This document shows positions 1-12,700 of a stretch of DNA of 64,000 nucleotides, piece by piece (position 1 is the stretch's first letter; every line of letters begins with the position of its first letter). Under the pieces are notes generated by a model. That model had not been told where the DNA came from and ran no database searches. It saw nothing but the letters and a program-made list of their open reading frames with translations. Source of the DNA: Thunnus maccoyii (lineage: Eukaryota > Chordata > Actinopteri > Scombriformes > Scombridae). Both the position numbers and the translations under genes were made by a program. The stretch covers positions 26,059,647 to 26,123,646 of the forward strand of contig NC_056547.1 in assembly GCF_910596095.1 (NCBI RefSeq). The letters are read 5' to 3'.

Positions 1-1169
1 GATATATATAATGAATCATTTGAAACCCATGTACCCCCTAAAACTTTTACTCAGGCATTTTCCCCACTCTCAAGAAACCCCAAACAAACCCAAGACTCTC
101 TAGACTGCACAGCTCATTGACCAAACAGATTATTGAATGTGGACTGTAAGTTGTTAGCCAAATTTTTAGCCATGAGTTTAAGGTCTCCCATCTATTTCTC
201 TTTGTCAGACTGGATTTATAAGAAATAGGTGTTCATCTTTTAATTGAGGATTATTGTTTAATACCATTAATAATTCCCTCTAAATTCTCCGTTCCAGAGG
301 CTTTCAGTTCTTGGGTTACCCAAACAATGTTCAACTGGGGTTGCCTTCTCTATAGTTTGGAGATATTTGAGTTTGGTGCCAATTTTATTTGGTGAATAAA
401 TTTATTATATGCATCTCTTGTGGTCGATGTCACTATAGAAACTCTAAATATAAAAAATGTCCTTTTACACCGACGGCTTGGGTTGTAATTAATTAAATGG
501 ATGTCTCCTGCACCCCTCTCTCATGCCTTGTGGGTCAAACACATTTTAACTATATCAAACTGGAGAAAATTAGGTGCACTTGGTATGTTTACTAAGGGGC
601 CCTTTGTTATATATATAGCTGCCTATAACTCGCAGCTGAAATTGTTTGTTTCATGCCTTTAAATTAAAAGGGAAAAAAGAGTGAACAATTGAAAGATGGG
701 GACAAAGATAGACAGAGACAGAGAGAACAAGAATGTGTATGAGAGAGAGAGAGAGTCACATATGACATGCTATCATAGTTGCATAGTACACTGCTGGACA
801 ATAAGAACACAGCCTCATTCTACCAAGTCTCCAAAATTTGTCTTTATTAAGTACAAGTGAATTGAACATAATCAAGCTGATCTTCACTTTTTTCATCACC
901 TTTTATTTGTGAATAAGCATTTTTAACGCATAAAGTAAAAAAAAATAAACATCAACATCAGAAAAGTGACTTTCAAATGTTAGTCTTTGTATTGCATATT
1001 CCTATTCAGCACCCTCTGGTGGTGGAGCATCCCTTTTCTGAGTGTAAAGAAGAATAATTATTAAAACAGATCTTTACAATATATATTCAAACTCATGATA
1101 ATAATAATAGAGCAGAACACATTATAAAACACAGAGGGTTTTAAAAGTGATTTAAAAGACGAAACAGAC
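1..1169. other. AT-rich intergenic DNA, no gene seen
   Basis: Low-complexity A/T-rich sequence with a short (GA)n run near 740-756. On the minus strand, 1022-1010 reads CCACCAGAGGGTG, one mismatch from the CTCF core. No long frames or splice-bounded exons were recognised. Confidence 0.5.
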
Positions 1170-1600
1170 TCTGGACCTTGGAACAACAAGAGAAGACACA
1201 TCCGAGGACCTCAGGGAGCGGGAAGGGACATAGGGCATTAAGAAGTCTGATATAAAACTTGAGGTGAGGCCTCAAGTTTTAAGCAATCAATAAAATTTTG
1301 AAATCAATTCAAAGAGCAAGCCTATGTAGGAAGGCCAGGATTGTGCGATCATGTTTCCTTGTCCTGCTTAAAATCCTGGCAGCAGAGTTTTGGATGAGCT
1401 GGAGGCGGAGATTTTTACTGATGCCAGAGAGCAAGGAATTACAGTAGTCCAATTGATTGGTAATGGAGACATGGATGACAGTTTCCAGATTTTTGGCAGA
1501 AAGAAATGGTCTAATCCTTGAAATGTTTCTGAGATGCAGAAAGCAGGATTGATTGATTTAATATCACTGTCTAAGCTGAGGTTTTGAGATTTCTGCAATG
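1170..1600. repeat. Dispersed teleost repeat
   Basis: Contains phrases typical of a widely dispersed fish repeat family, such as GTTTTGGATGAGCTGGAG and AATTACAGTAGTCCAA, next to the LINE relic. It is degenerate and its borders are approximate. Related sequence character recurs near 38.4-38.9 kb and 60.35-60.69 kb. Confidence 0.5.
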
Positions 1601-2170
1601 CTGAGTCACTGAATAGGACAATGATCCAAGACTATTTGATATTTGGGTATTTGCACTATCTTGACCTATGATCAGTATTTCTGTTTTATCAGTATTTAGC
1701 TGCAGGAAGTTTTGTGACATCCACTCATGGATGATGTCATGAAGGCAGTTTTGCAGGTTGACAGTGTTCTGATAGTTGTTCGCAGGGTTACAGCTTAGAT
1801 AGATCTGAGTATCGTCTGCGTAATAATGGAAACTTATATTATGTTTATATGTAAGGTGACCTAAAGGGAGCATGTAAATGGAAAAGAGGATGGGGCCAAG
1901 TACTGAACCTGTTGCAGTTGACCTGGAATTAGTGATACCAATTCAGAAATGCTTGTCTTTTATGTAAGACCTGAACCACTGGAGAGCGGTGCCATTGATA
2001 CCGACCAAGGTTTCAAGAAGGTCCAAAAGGATATCATGGTCACTGGTATCAAAGGCTAGATCCAGGAGAAAGAGAATGGATTGATGGCAAGCATCTGCTG
2101 ACAGCAATAAGTCATTTATGACCTTAAGAAGAGCAATTTCAGTACTATGGTTTTTTTCCAAAACTGGAAT
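1571..2170 (-). mobile_element. L2-like LINE reverse-transcriptase relic, broken
   Basis: Two minus-strand fragments of a non-LTR reverse transcriptase lie in the expected order. The 2161-1943 frame has HSTEIALLKVINDLLLSAD and ALQWFRSYIKD; the later 1873-1571 frame has LPLG and the catalytic motif YADDTQIYL. The sequence just upstream of the second fragment reads GPILFSIY. The frames are interrupted by stops and a shift, and there are no intact ends, so it is a dead 5'-truncated copy. It lies just downstream (3') of the minus-strand E2/U-box gene. Confidence 0.8.
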
Positions 2171-2738
2171 GAAATTTCTGAAAAGATAATTTTTTCATGA
2201 ATAAAAGCTAGCAGTAGATCTGCTAGAAATTGGCCTAAAATTGTTAGGATCAGAGGAATTAAGAGACGGCTTTTTAAAAAGTGGTTAAACAAGAGCTCTT
2301 TTAAAAAATTTAGGAACTGAACCTGTTGACGCAGAGTGGTTTAAAATTTGCAGAATAAAACACTGTGTGGCAACTGTATTAAAAACTTCTTTTAGACATT
2401 TTATAGGAAGGATATCTTAAGGACAAGTAGAAGGTTTAATTTTCTATATTTCTAATAGGTGTGGGACATACTGTAGGAGTTTGTCACAAATGTATCATTC
2501 TTGTATATTTACTCAAAGTATGGGTATTAATATATATATCTTGTATATTTACTCAAAGTAATAGGCTATTAGCAAAATAAGTAAAGGAATGCATTTACAT
2601 TTATAAATGAACAAACATAACTATGACAATGTGATTAATGAATAACATGAATCTGCACTTAATGCAATAGCTGACTTATTTCCATCGTTCCTATTGGCAT
2701 ATTGTATTTACTAGCACAATAGCAGCTCCATCTTTCTG

Positions 2739-3754
2739 CTACACACTGGTTTCCTGAATTTGACTACGACGATAATCTGTCACCATTTTCTTCATGTCTG
2801 GGTATGGTTTCAGATCAGTTCTTCTGAGCATGGTTTGTTTGCCAGCCAGTGGATCATATTTGTATCTGTAAAAGAATGTTCAGTCACTTATCATCTGTGT
2901 TGACAAATCCTGAGAAGGTGACTCTGGAATTAGTGGCATCTAGTGGAACGGACTTGGCAGAAATGGAGCACAATATTCATAAGTATGTTTTAATTAATGT
3001 AGAATAACCTGAAAATAAGAATTATTGTGTTTTCGTTTCCTTAGATTGATCCTTTTATATCTACATAGGGAGCAGGTCCTCTTCCACGGAGGCCACCATG
3101 TTGCACCGCCATGTTTCTACAGTAGCCCAGAATGGACAAACCAAACACTGGCTCTAGAGAGGGCCTTTTGCATTTTTTGAGTCATCCTAGTCATCCTACA
3201 CGCTTGGAGGGTGAGGGTGAGGGGAGGGATATTTAGTTGGTTGCAATCTTCAACCTAACCGCTAGATGCCACTAAATCCTACACACTCCTCTAACAGGAA
3301 TATTGCGTCTCACTAATACATTTCACAGTGGTGCTTGAGCTGTCTGTTTTTTTTTTCTTTTTTTTTTTTATCTCAGTTTGACATGTTACATACAGTATAC
3401 AGCATTTTTATGACCATGTCACAGGTTCCCACCTCCAAGCAATATCAAAATCTCTGGATCTTTTCATATAGACCACCTTCTCTAGCGATCTGATGGGAGC
3501 AATGGCTGATAAAATGAGATTTTTTACTTATAGTACAATATGTGCTTTCTACTCTGTTACTACTCAGTTTTATTGATCTACAATAATAAATAATATAATG
3601 AATGTACTTACATTTTTAGGTGTTTTTCAATGGCCTTCCGTTCATACACTGTTCCATATTTTGTTCTCACGGGATCAACAAATATCTTCTTGGTGAGTGG
3701 ACAGAGGAGATGTTCAGGTACAAACACAGGTTGTTCTACAGGTTCCACCAATTT
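2739..3754 (-). other. Segment encoding the C-terminal U-box-like domain
   Basis: Exons 3754-3612 and 2865-2739 encode residues 988-1076. The pattern CPLTKKIFVDPVRTKYG TVYER followed by AIEKHL matches the U-box signature (CPIT-x-DPV-x-G-x-TYER-x-I-x-W). The second half, KYDPLAGKQ then L-x-PYPDMKKMV, corresponds to the usual DP-x-T and L-x-PN-x-x-L positions in degenerate form. U-boxes recruit charged E2s without zinc. Here the domain follows an E2 domain on the same chain. The stop is TAG at 2741-2739. Confidence 0.75.
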
Positions 3755-6700
3755 CTTTCAAATTGGAAGCAAAGACAGTAATCATTAACATCTCATATTA
3801 ATGTAAAAGAGTAAAAACAGTGAAATGTGATACATAATGTTAAAGGTAATATGCATGTTGTATTGTAACTTTTTAAGAAAACTAATAATACAACTAATGT
3901 GTCTCTATAACCTCTTCTTTGAAAATATGCACATACATATGAATAGGCTGGGTTAGCCTATTCATATCTATAGGACTGGCTCACAGTCTCCCTGTTCCTT
4001 ATCCATCAAGTTTTCAGCTTAGTGGTGCAGCAGGAAGTGTTTAAAATGCTCCACCTGCATTCAATCTGGATTACAATGCAGACTCATTTGTATTAAACTG
4101 CATTAGTATAAATTAGGTGTACCTAATATGCTGGCAACAACTTCCTTCATTATTATTTTAATGTTTTATTTCTTATAATTATGACTTAGTTTGTGATCAT
4201 TACAAAATAGTTATTAATTATGAGATAGTTGGTATCAATTATGCAACTCAATAGCATCTTTCTTTAGACCCCTTCTTCATCCTAAATGCCCACATCTTTG
4301 AAACACCACAACCTCAGTCTGTAACACAGGCTTCCTGTTAAAAATATGTTTCTGGCCTAAACCTGATGACATCATCAGAGTTATTTTATCAGACTCTGGA
4401 AAGCTTCACCCATAGGCACCAAATACTGCACATTACACAGCTATTCTCATTGTCCTGTTAATGTGCTGTATGCAAGCTGGTGTCTGTACTCAGCCAAAGA
4501 TTGACTGAGTGGAAAACAAAAGGTGACTTAAGATCTTAATTTAATCTCTGAGTTTTAGGTATCTAAAACTTTAGTTGCTAATATTGAAAGCTATAAACCT
4601 CATTTGATTCACCAAAGATTCAGATTCGATAAACAGATTTGATACTGGATTTGGATTTGATAAAAATTCTATTGAACCCCAACCCTACTGACAAAAACAC
4701 AACAGTTCATTTACCTTCTCCATATCATCCAGTGATTGCCCGGCAGTTTCCTCCGTGTGTTTTTTGGCTTCTTGGTCATATGTCTCACGGTTGGTCATGA
4801 ATTCCTCTGCCAAAATGCTACCAAAAAAACCCACATATTTGATTTGAATGCTTCATTCACCTAAGCACAAGTTAATAAGTTGTTTGCACAAATTCATACA
4901 GTGTGACTATATAAGAATTCAGATTTATACTGTACATACATGCTGGTCATTAGCAAAATGCCTATATTTCTCTGTCATCAGCAATGTATGAACCTTGTGA
5001 ATTTATCCAGCTTGATATGCTTGATATTAATATGATAAAAAATATGCAATATATGTTACACAGTAAATATAAACTTTCTCCATATGGTATCTGTACAGTA
5101 TGATAACAGTGAAGAGAAGTCAGAATAATCCTAACACTGGTGTGGTGGTGTGGGCTATTGCAAATGTGACATTATGTTAACATACATTGTCCAGGCATTG
5201 TCATCTGTTTCTGCCAGTTTATGGCCATAAAGTAGAGGCCTGAATTTCTCTCCTCTTGGAAATGCATGGTTTATCATAATCATGTGTGTCTTTTGTAATT
5301 AGGCTTTTAAGAAAAATAAATCATAGACATGGTAAATTGTATTAATATTCATTCCCTTTGTTGTGGACAGACCTCATGGTCTGACTGGGTGTTAAATAAA
5401 ATATCCATTAAATAAATGTGTGATGTGGCTTAAAACAGTGATGCAGCAGGTGCAGCGGCTCCTAAAAATGGTTAATTTATCAAGCATGGTCTGTACATAG
5501 ACACAGTCTTGAGAGGAAGCCTAATCAGCCTAAATAACTGAAAACGTTGGTGTATGGGTGGACTATGGCGGACTGTGAGTGTGTAGGTACTTTAATCTTA
5601 CCTATCCAATGGATCTTCCGGCTCAGGGATGATGAGCAGTCCATACACAGCATCGAAGATATCTCTCATGGTGATTTGGGCATTGTAGTTGCGGTCAAAG
5701 ATGTTGTGGCAGATGCGCCCCACACTGTTAATGTTGCAGTGGTACATCTTTATTCATATTAAGAAAATGATGAATGAAAGCTCAAACATTGTTTACAGTT
5801 ACTGAAATTGTTAAATTACTTTGTTAAAGCTCCTTTTGGAAACACTTGTATGGAATCGCTCTCAATGGGCCCCATTCACACGTGTTTTATCTTTTTTTTA
5901 TATCTTAAACTCGCTCATAAAACATGACTGAGTAGATTATAAACACTCTTCTTTACATCTGATTCGTGAAACATACACAGACTTCTGATTCGTTCTTACT
6001 TGTGAAAATTGTGATGAATCAGTATGCCAAAAATCTGGACATATTACTTGCCATGTATGTAAAAATAGTGCATATTTTCATTTTGTGTTAACCCACAAAC
6101 ATTTTGTAAATAAGAAAATAGAGAACAGTTCCAAAAAAGTTCTTAATTTGTGTGCATTCTCAAGTCAAGAGTAAACCTGTTCCTTGGTATGTTTCATGAA
6201 TGAGGTCCAATGTGTGCAACTGTTCATTTATTTGGCAGGATACACGTGTGACGAAGCGAACAAGTGGAGGCTTCACTGGGTAGTCAGGACCAAACTGGCA
6301 GAACAGCTCAAACACTCCTTTCTCATAAGGCGTGTCAGGAGGGCCCTCCATGAGAATCTTCCAGAATGCTGAAAGGTTTAAAATAAGATAATCATAAGTT
6401 TTTTCTTTTGTTTTTTGTTTTTTATTGTGATGATGTTGTTGCAGCAATTCCCTTTAACTGAGATGAATTTCTCCTGAGGGAGTCAATAAAAGTGACCTTG
6501 ACCTTGAGTCTGTACTCTTACATGTGCTCTTTATTGTATGTATTTAGAATAAAAAATCACATTTGAAATAAAGAGAAAAAAAGTCATTAGAGAACATGTT
6601 ACTTACTGAGGTCGGATTCTGATGGAAAGACCGTAAAGAAGGGATGTGGATGACAATGCAGGCTCTTCAGCTCCTCCAGGATACGTTTGTCCTTCTCCAT

Positions 6701-9700
6701 GAAACGCCCATCTTTGGCCTCCAGAATCCTCTTTTTCAGTGCACTAGTTTGAAAGATTAGTGCTTTGAAAATGTATACAAATTGTAATACTTTATATTAT
6801 AGACTTCTAAGTAGCCTACAATGTACTTATTTAGTATATTCAGGACACTTGTTAAGGCCATGGTGAAACTTTGCACAAACATGGTTCCCAGAGATTAACC
6901 CTGATGATTGGTGATGCCCTGACTTTTCCTCTAGTGCCACCATGAAGTTGGCATTTTTGGTTTTTAGTGACAGGTCTCAACAACTGTATGATGGATCACC
7001 ATTAAATTTGGTACAAGCAGTTATGTTCTCCCCAGGATGAATTGTAACAACTTTGGTGATCCCTTTTCATGTAGCACCATTATCAGGTCAAAATTTTAAT
7101 TTGTCCAATACTTTGGTTTAACAACCAAATACCTGCAAACTAATGACATTCCTATTAGTCCCAGCTGTAGTTTGTGTTTAGTGTTAATTACAAAATGCTA
7201 GCATACTGACACGAAAAACTAAAATGCTGACATTGTAAACATTATGCCTGCTAAACAACTGTATGTTAGCACTGTTATTTGTGAGCATGTTAACATGCAT
7301 TTAGCTTAAAGCACCTTTGCACCTAAATACAGCCTCTAGTAGAGGTAGTAGAGCAACTAGCATGCCTTTAGACCCTTAGGGACTTTTGGGCTTTTCAGTT
7401 TGATCTGAACCAAAATTACAATCGTGAAACCTCCCCTGGATCGCAGTCCAGACCAAACAGCCGAACATTTTCCAGATATTTTAAGAGGATGAGAGAGAGA
7501 GGAGAGCAATGCCACCTGAAGATAAAGTAACACCATAATAATATTATTATAGTGGCAACGAAATGAATCTGTTCATTCATTTTTCTCCATTAATTCAAAC
7601 AGCGATAGAAGTCTACCTGCTGTGTTGATGACATGCCAACATCAGACGCATGTCTGTCTACATGTATAGGGAGATGCAGCCCACGTAGGTGATGATGACA
7701 GGATGTAAGTATGTCATGTTAAGTTCTTTAGTACACTTGCATAATTGCAATATGAAACCAAAACTAATTGGATCAAATCTATACAATGTAACAAAAACAT
7801 GAACCTTGGTTCAGACCTTGGTTTGCACTTTCAGGTGTGAAAAGGGCCTTAGTCTTATGATTATTGTCAGCAAATTCCCAAAACTACAAAACTACAAATG
7901 TGTTAGTCCATCCCTCAATAATTTCTGAGTTTCCTACAGTGTCTCTGGTACTCAACCTAAATTCATACTGACATGTAAATCTTAAAAACGGCTCAAAATA
8001 TTTCATTTCATCTTTAAAAAGTACTTGGTCATTTCCTGAAACAACTGGTAACTGTAGTTATTAGCAATCTTTTCTCAAACAGGAGAAACAGGATTTGGGA
8101 TTAGGTCAAAATAAACTACAGTCTATGTGTTGATGGTAATGAAGGAACAAGTCACCCAGTGCAACAGTGTGGCTCATTGATGTGTTTTTTTAATAGATTT
8201 TTTGTGTGTGTTTCTGTTTTTTTTAGTGTCAGAGGGTGTGTAAATGTTGACAAGACACTAAATCATCTTGACATGCATCAGAAAAAAATATTAAATATTT
8301 TATAAATATATTTTTATATGCTTGTTTTCCATGTTTGATCTTCCTACAAAATAGCACATTGATGCAATGCTGTTAAAAACCAACTTGTTAATTCCTAAAG
8401 TCAAACTCTTGCACCTGAATGCAGCATTAGGATCATTGCTATTAAGCAATATTGTGTAATGCTGGAACTGCCTGATCTTCACCAAAATCTGATCCTTTAG
8501 CTAATCTTTGTCAAGTTATAGCCAAATCTTTTTCAGTTAACTTTACTAAGAGACAGACATAGCTGAAACTAAAATGTGTGATCTCTTGAAACAATAAAAC
8601 TAAATAACACACAACCTCTCTGCTTGACCTTTGTCCTCTCATCCTCGGTGCTTGACAAATCATTTGAAAGCATAATTATGGTCCAATAAATTAATCTTCA
8701 GCAGATGTTGCATATTCCAAATAGAAGCTATGGAAGAAGCTTATTCTGTCACTTACCAGTGTGTCACTGTCACTTTGCTGTTTATCTGGCTTGGTAAGGC
8801 AGCCTCAGGGAATTCATCATATCCATGACTGGCAAAGAACCCAGATAAAAAACTCTGAAAAATAACAAGGGGAAATAAACCAGCATATCATCATAATATG
8901 CAAATGATGTCTGTTTTAAACTTCTGTGATGTAGTCTCATTTTCAGAGCACTTTAAACAGAATTGTAGACAGTAATCAGTGTAACCTTAGTGATGGAGGA
9001 GGGGTCAGCTTTGTTTTTTGGTTTCCTCATCTCCAAAGAAAGAACAGTCTCAATCTCAAAAAGCTTGAGACCATCTTTGCTTGTCATTGGTTTAAAACAG
9101 CAACCCCCTGAAAGCAATGCAGATTCAAAAAAGAGGAGTTAATTTACCACCAAACTGTTATCTTGACATTTTTACAGCTAAGAGGTGCTATCAGGTACAG
9201 CATGAGATTAACTTTTGAACCCTTTTGCAGCACTTATTGATTGACACATGCCATCTGGGGGCAACATCAGTCCTGCATACAGGAATCTCTTTGGAAAATC
9301 CCCATTCCATTAGTTGGTTTTCAAAGCATTATTGGTTGCATTGGTTGCAAAAACTGTAGACTGTTTCACTACAAGATCTACTTAAATCTGCCTTAAAGAA
9401 AAATGTTTTACAAACCTTTTCAGGGGTTGGTTCAAATTAAAAACTCAAAATAAAAGAAAAGAAACTATTTTATTTCATCCTGTACCTGTTGCATTGCTGA
9501 TTCCATGCAGAATATTGTTCCCCACTTCTCCCAGAAGAATGGAATCCACTATGATGTCAGATTTTATCAAGTTGACTGCAACTGTAGCTGCCTTGTTTGA
9601 GGATCTATGCACAAATATTCAGATATGTTCTCAAAAAACATCAGATAATAATAAACATGTGATTTACATTTGTATGCTTTATATTAAAGAGAAATGTTGC

Positions 9701-12700
9701 ATGATGATAACAAACTAAATAATCTTCCTCTGTGTTTTTCACAGATGAACAACAGACAGCAGTTATACAGTATAGAGGCAGTTATTTAACCCACGTCAGA
9801 ACATCTGGCAGAATAAAGAGAGATCATGACTGACCAAAACTTATATGATCAGTGAATAAGCTTATGATAAACCCCCGTCTAAAAACGCTGTCTTCCAGTA
9901 TCCCATTATACATTCATGACCAGTCAACACATCCATATAGTATCACTGACCAATCTTGATTGAGCTCTGGATTGACTTGGGTTCAACTACAACCAAGAAT
10001 TGCTGTCTGTACCTTTCCCATTTTGTGAAATTTCATGTTTTCTGAAATATTTGTTGCGTTTTGCCACCATACCCACTCCTCCCTAAACACATGCAGGCAC
10101 GCATGCACGCACGCGCACACACACACACACACAAACACATACACATTCACCATACAAGGTGCTGGCCTGCTCATTGGGGAAAAACATGAAGTGTACATTT
10201 ATAAATCACACATACATTTGAAAATCTGATTAATATTTAGAGTGAATGATTTTAGTCACCAGACTATTATAGTCACGTATCTATAGATAGTATACTAGCA
10301 TAGAGAAGGATATTTACCCATAATCATTTCCATCTGTGAGACACAGAATGCGAAGTCTACAGTCTGGAAACTTCTTCTTTACTTTGTCCAACTCCAGCAT
10401 ACCATGCTGTAGTGCATCATACAGCCTTGTCTGTCCAGTTGCCTTAAGAGTGTGCACATGTTCCTAGAAAAGTGAAAATAGACACAGCTGTGTCTATTTA
10501 AGAGACTATTGTACCATGGCTCAAGATCCCATGTTATATTCCACACAGAAAGAAAGACCATATCCTAACCCTCAATTGGTATTTAAGACTAAGATGTAAA
10601 GTGCAGAATTGAACAAATACATGGTTTGATATACTTCATGTTTATAAGATATGCTTTAAAGATATGTGATGTATTTACCTTGAACTTTTCAAGCGTTTCT
10701 GTAAATGTGTGGAGTGTTGTCACTGTAGAGTCAAACTTCACAAGTCCAATGACATGATGGAAATCATAAGCCATGCTCCGTGTTGCAAAGTTGTCAAAAA
10801 GCTCTTTTACAGCATGGATTCTCTGTATTTCCACACTTCCATAGCATTTCTCAGCCATGGATGAGCTCGTATCGATGAGCACCTAATTAAATCAAAGGTT
10901 AGAAATCACTGAGATGCATTTTTTTTCACACCCTAAAACAAAACTTAAGTTGAAGCATATACTTCATGGGGATCTTGACTGGACACTTGTTTTGTAATTT
11001 TGTTGCACAAGATAGAAAAAGTCCCAAATGCGCCTGTGCTTGACTAAAGGTTTGATCACATTATCATTGTGTCACTATACTGCCCATGCTATATAGTTGT
11101 TTATATGCCTAAAAGAGCTTGTAGAGTCTCTGGATTAATTTATAATTGCTATAAAATAATGTTAGCACTATTGGTATAGACATTTGAAATGTGTTTCACG
11201 TGTTTTTCCCCTTGTGCACCATATTGAACTGCAGAGGCTATGCACTGGGTCCATAGACACCAATGGCTTTTTGCCTTTTTTTTCGTTGTTGTTAATCATC
11301 AATTAAAGAGACCAGTTTCCACCCACGGACCATCTGTCTCACCTGAGGTCTAAAGATCTGTACACATAATGGTCAGATAAAGGAATCACATGTATATGCC
11401 CCTCTTGAGTTTACATGCCTACATAATATATCAACAGAACAAGCTAATTCAAGGGTTAACACGTAAAAGTGCAATTCCGCAAGTGGCCACTGGGAAAAAT
11501 TGGCAGCAAGGCTGAGTGGCAGCATCGTATCCTATTATTATACATCCATGGATTATAAATGCTGACTTTTCAACTTTGATTTACTGGTTTGATTTATTTT
11601 GTGTGGATCTGTGGTAAAAAAAAAAAAAAAGACTTTTTACCGAGGGGACTGAACTCATAGACTGTGGGACAAAAATGTTGCATTTAATTGCTCTTTAAGC
11701 TGTTGACAAGGTCTGTCTTCAATATCTGTTCAAATTAACTTTCTGATTTAACACAGTTAGTTTTGGTTGTTTGTTTTTCTATGCTACAAATAAATTCAAA
11801 AATAAATTCAAAATAATGCAATTTCCATCCTTTTTGAAATATAATGTAAAATAAGGTATAGCAGGTCTAAACAGATCTAGAATGAGGAAATCTAACAGTC
11901 CCCCTACCCCTGTCTCCATTAAAATAATTGAAGTAGTAAATGATCTACAATACCAGAATAGCTTCTTTTGGAGTCCTGGTTGTGAGAAAGGATTGGTCAT
12001 CCCTATGGTCACCAGTTCTGCATGAAAGGTAGAAAATTTCATGTTTTGTTAAGTGGTAAGATAGATGTGTGATATTAAGATATGTATGTAAAAGCAAATA
12101 AGATTAGACATTCTGGTGACTGTTAATCTTCATACCATGGAGTCATACTGCATATTATTGCAATATGTGTCCACACATTCTTAATGTAAAAGTCACATTT
12201 TTATAATCAAGATATTTACTTTATAGTTTAGTCGTCACTTTTACTCAGGAAAAAGGAGAAATTCATCCACTTTGAATGAATGTACTTTCACAATATCATA
12301 GTTGTGGGTTTTAAACTACAAATGCCAATAAACATTTTTAAAGTGATTATATGTGGATTTTATGTGTACTACAAAAAAAATTGAGATACTTACTGTGCTG
12401 CCAGTACATCCACATCCACATCTTTGACTTTACCAGCCAGACAATCATGCACCACAATTATTGCAGGTGATGCCTTATTTTTTCCTAGATAAACACCAAG
12501 GTTGTCTGCAAACGACAAAACAACATGTCTCTTATATGTAAGGGATAATAGGTTTCACATATGTGGCCAAGAGTGGAATTTTTCCCCCCAAGCCTGGGAC
12601 AAACATTCCCACTCACCATAGTTTGTCAAAATAATCTAACTATACAAGCATAGCTGGAATCAGATGAGACAAGGAACCACATACAAAAAGACATTTGGCC

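Noticed and set aside
6160..6447. Single-exon reading of the UBC fragment as a small E2 pseudogene
   Set aside because: It is bounded by splice sites whose phases join exactly with neighbouring exons, so it is one exon of the larger gene.
10035..10229. Open frames across the CA-rich tract, both strands
   Set aside because: Composition reflects the microsatellite; they lie in an intron of the minus-strand gene.
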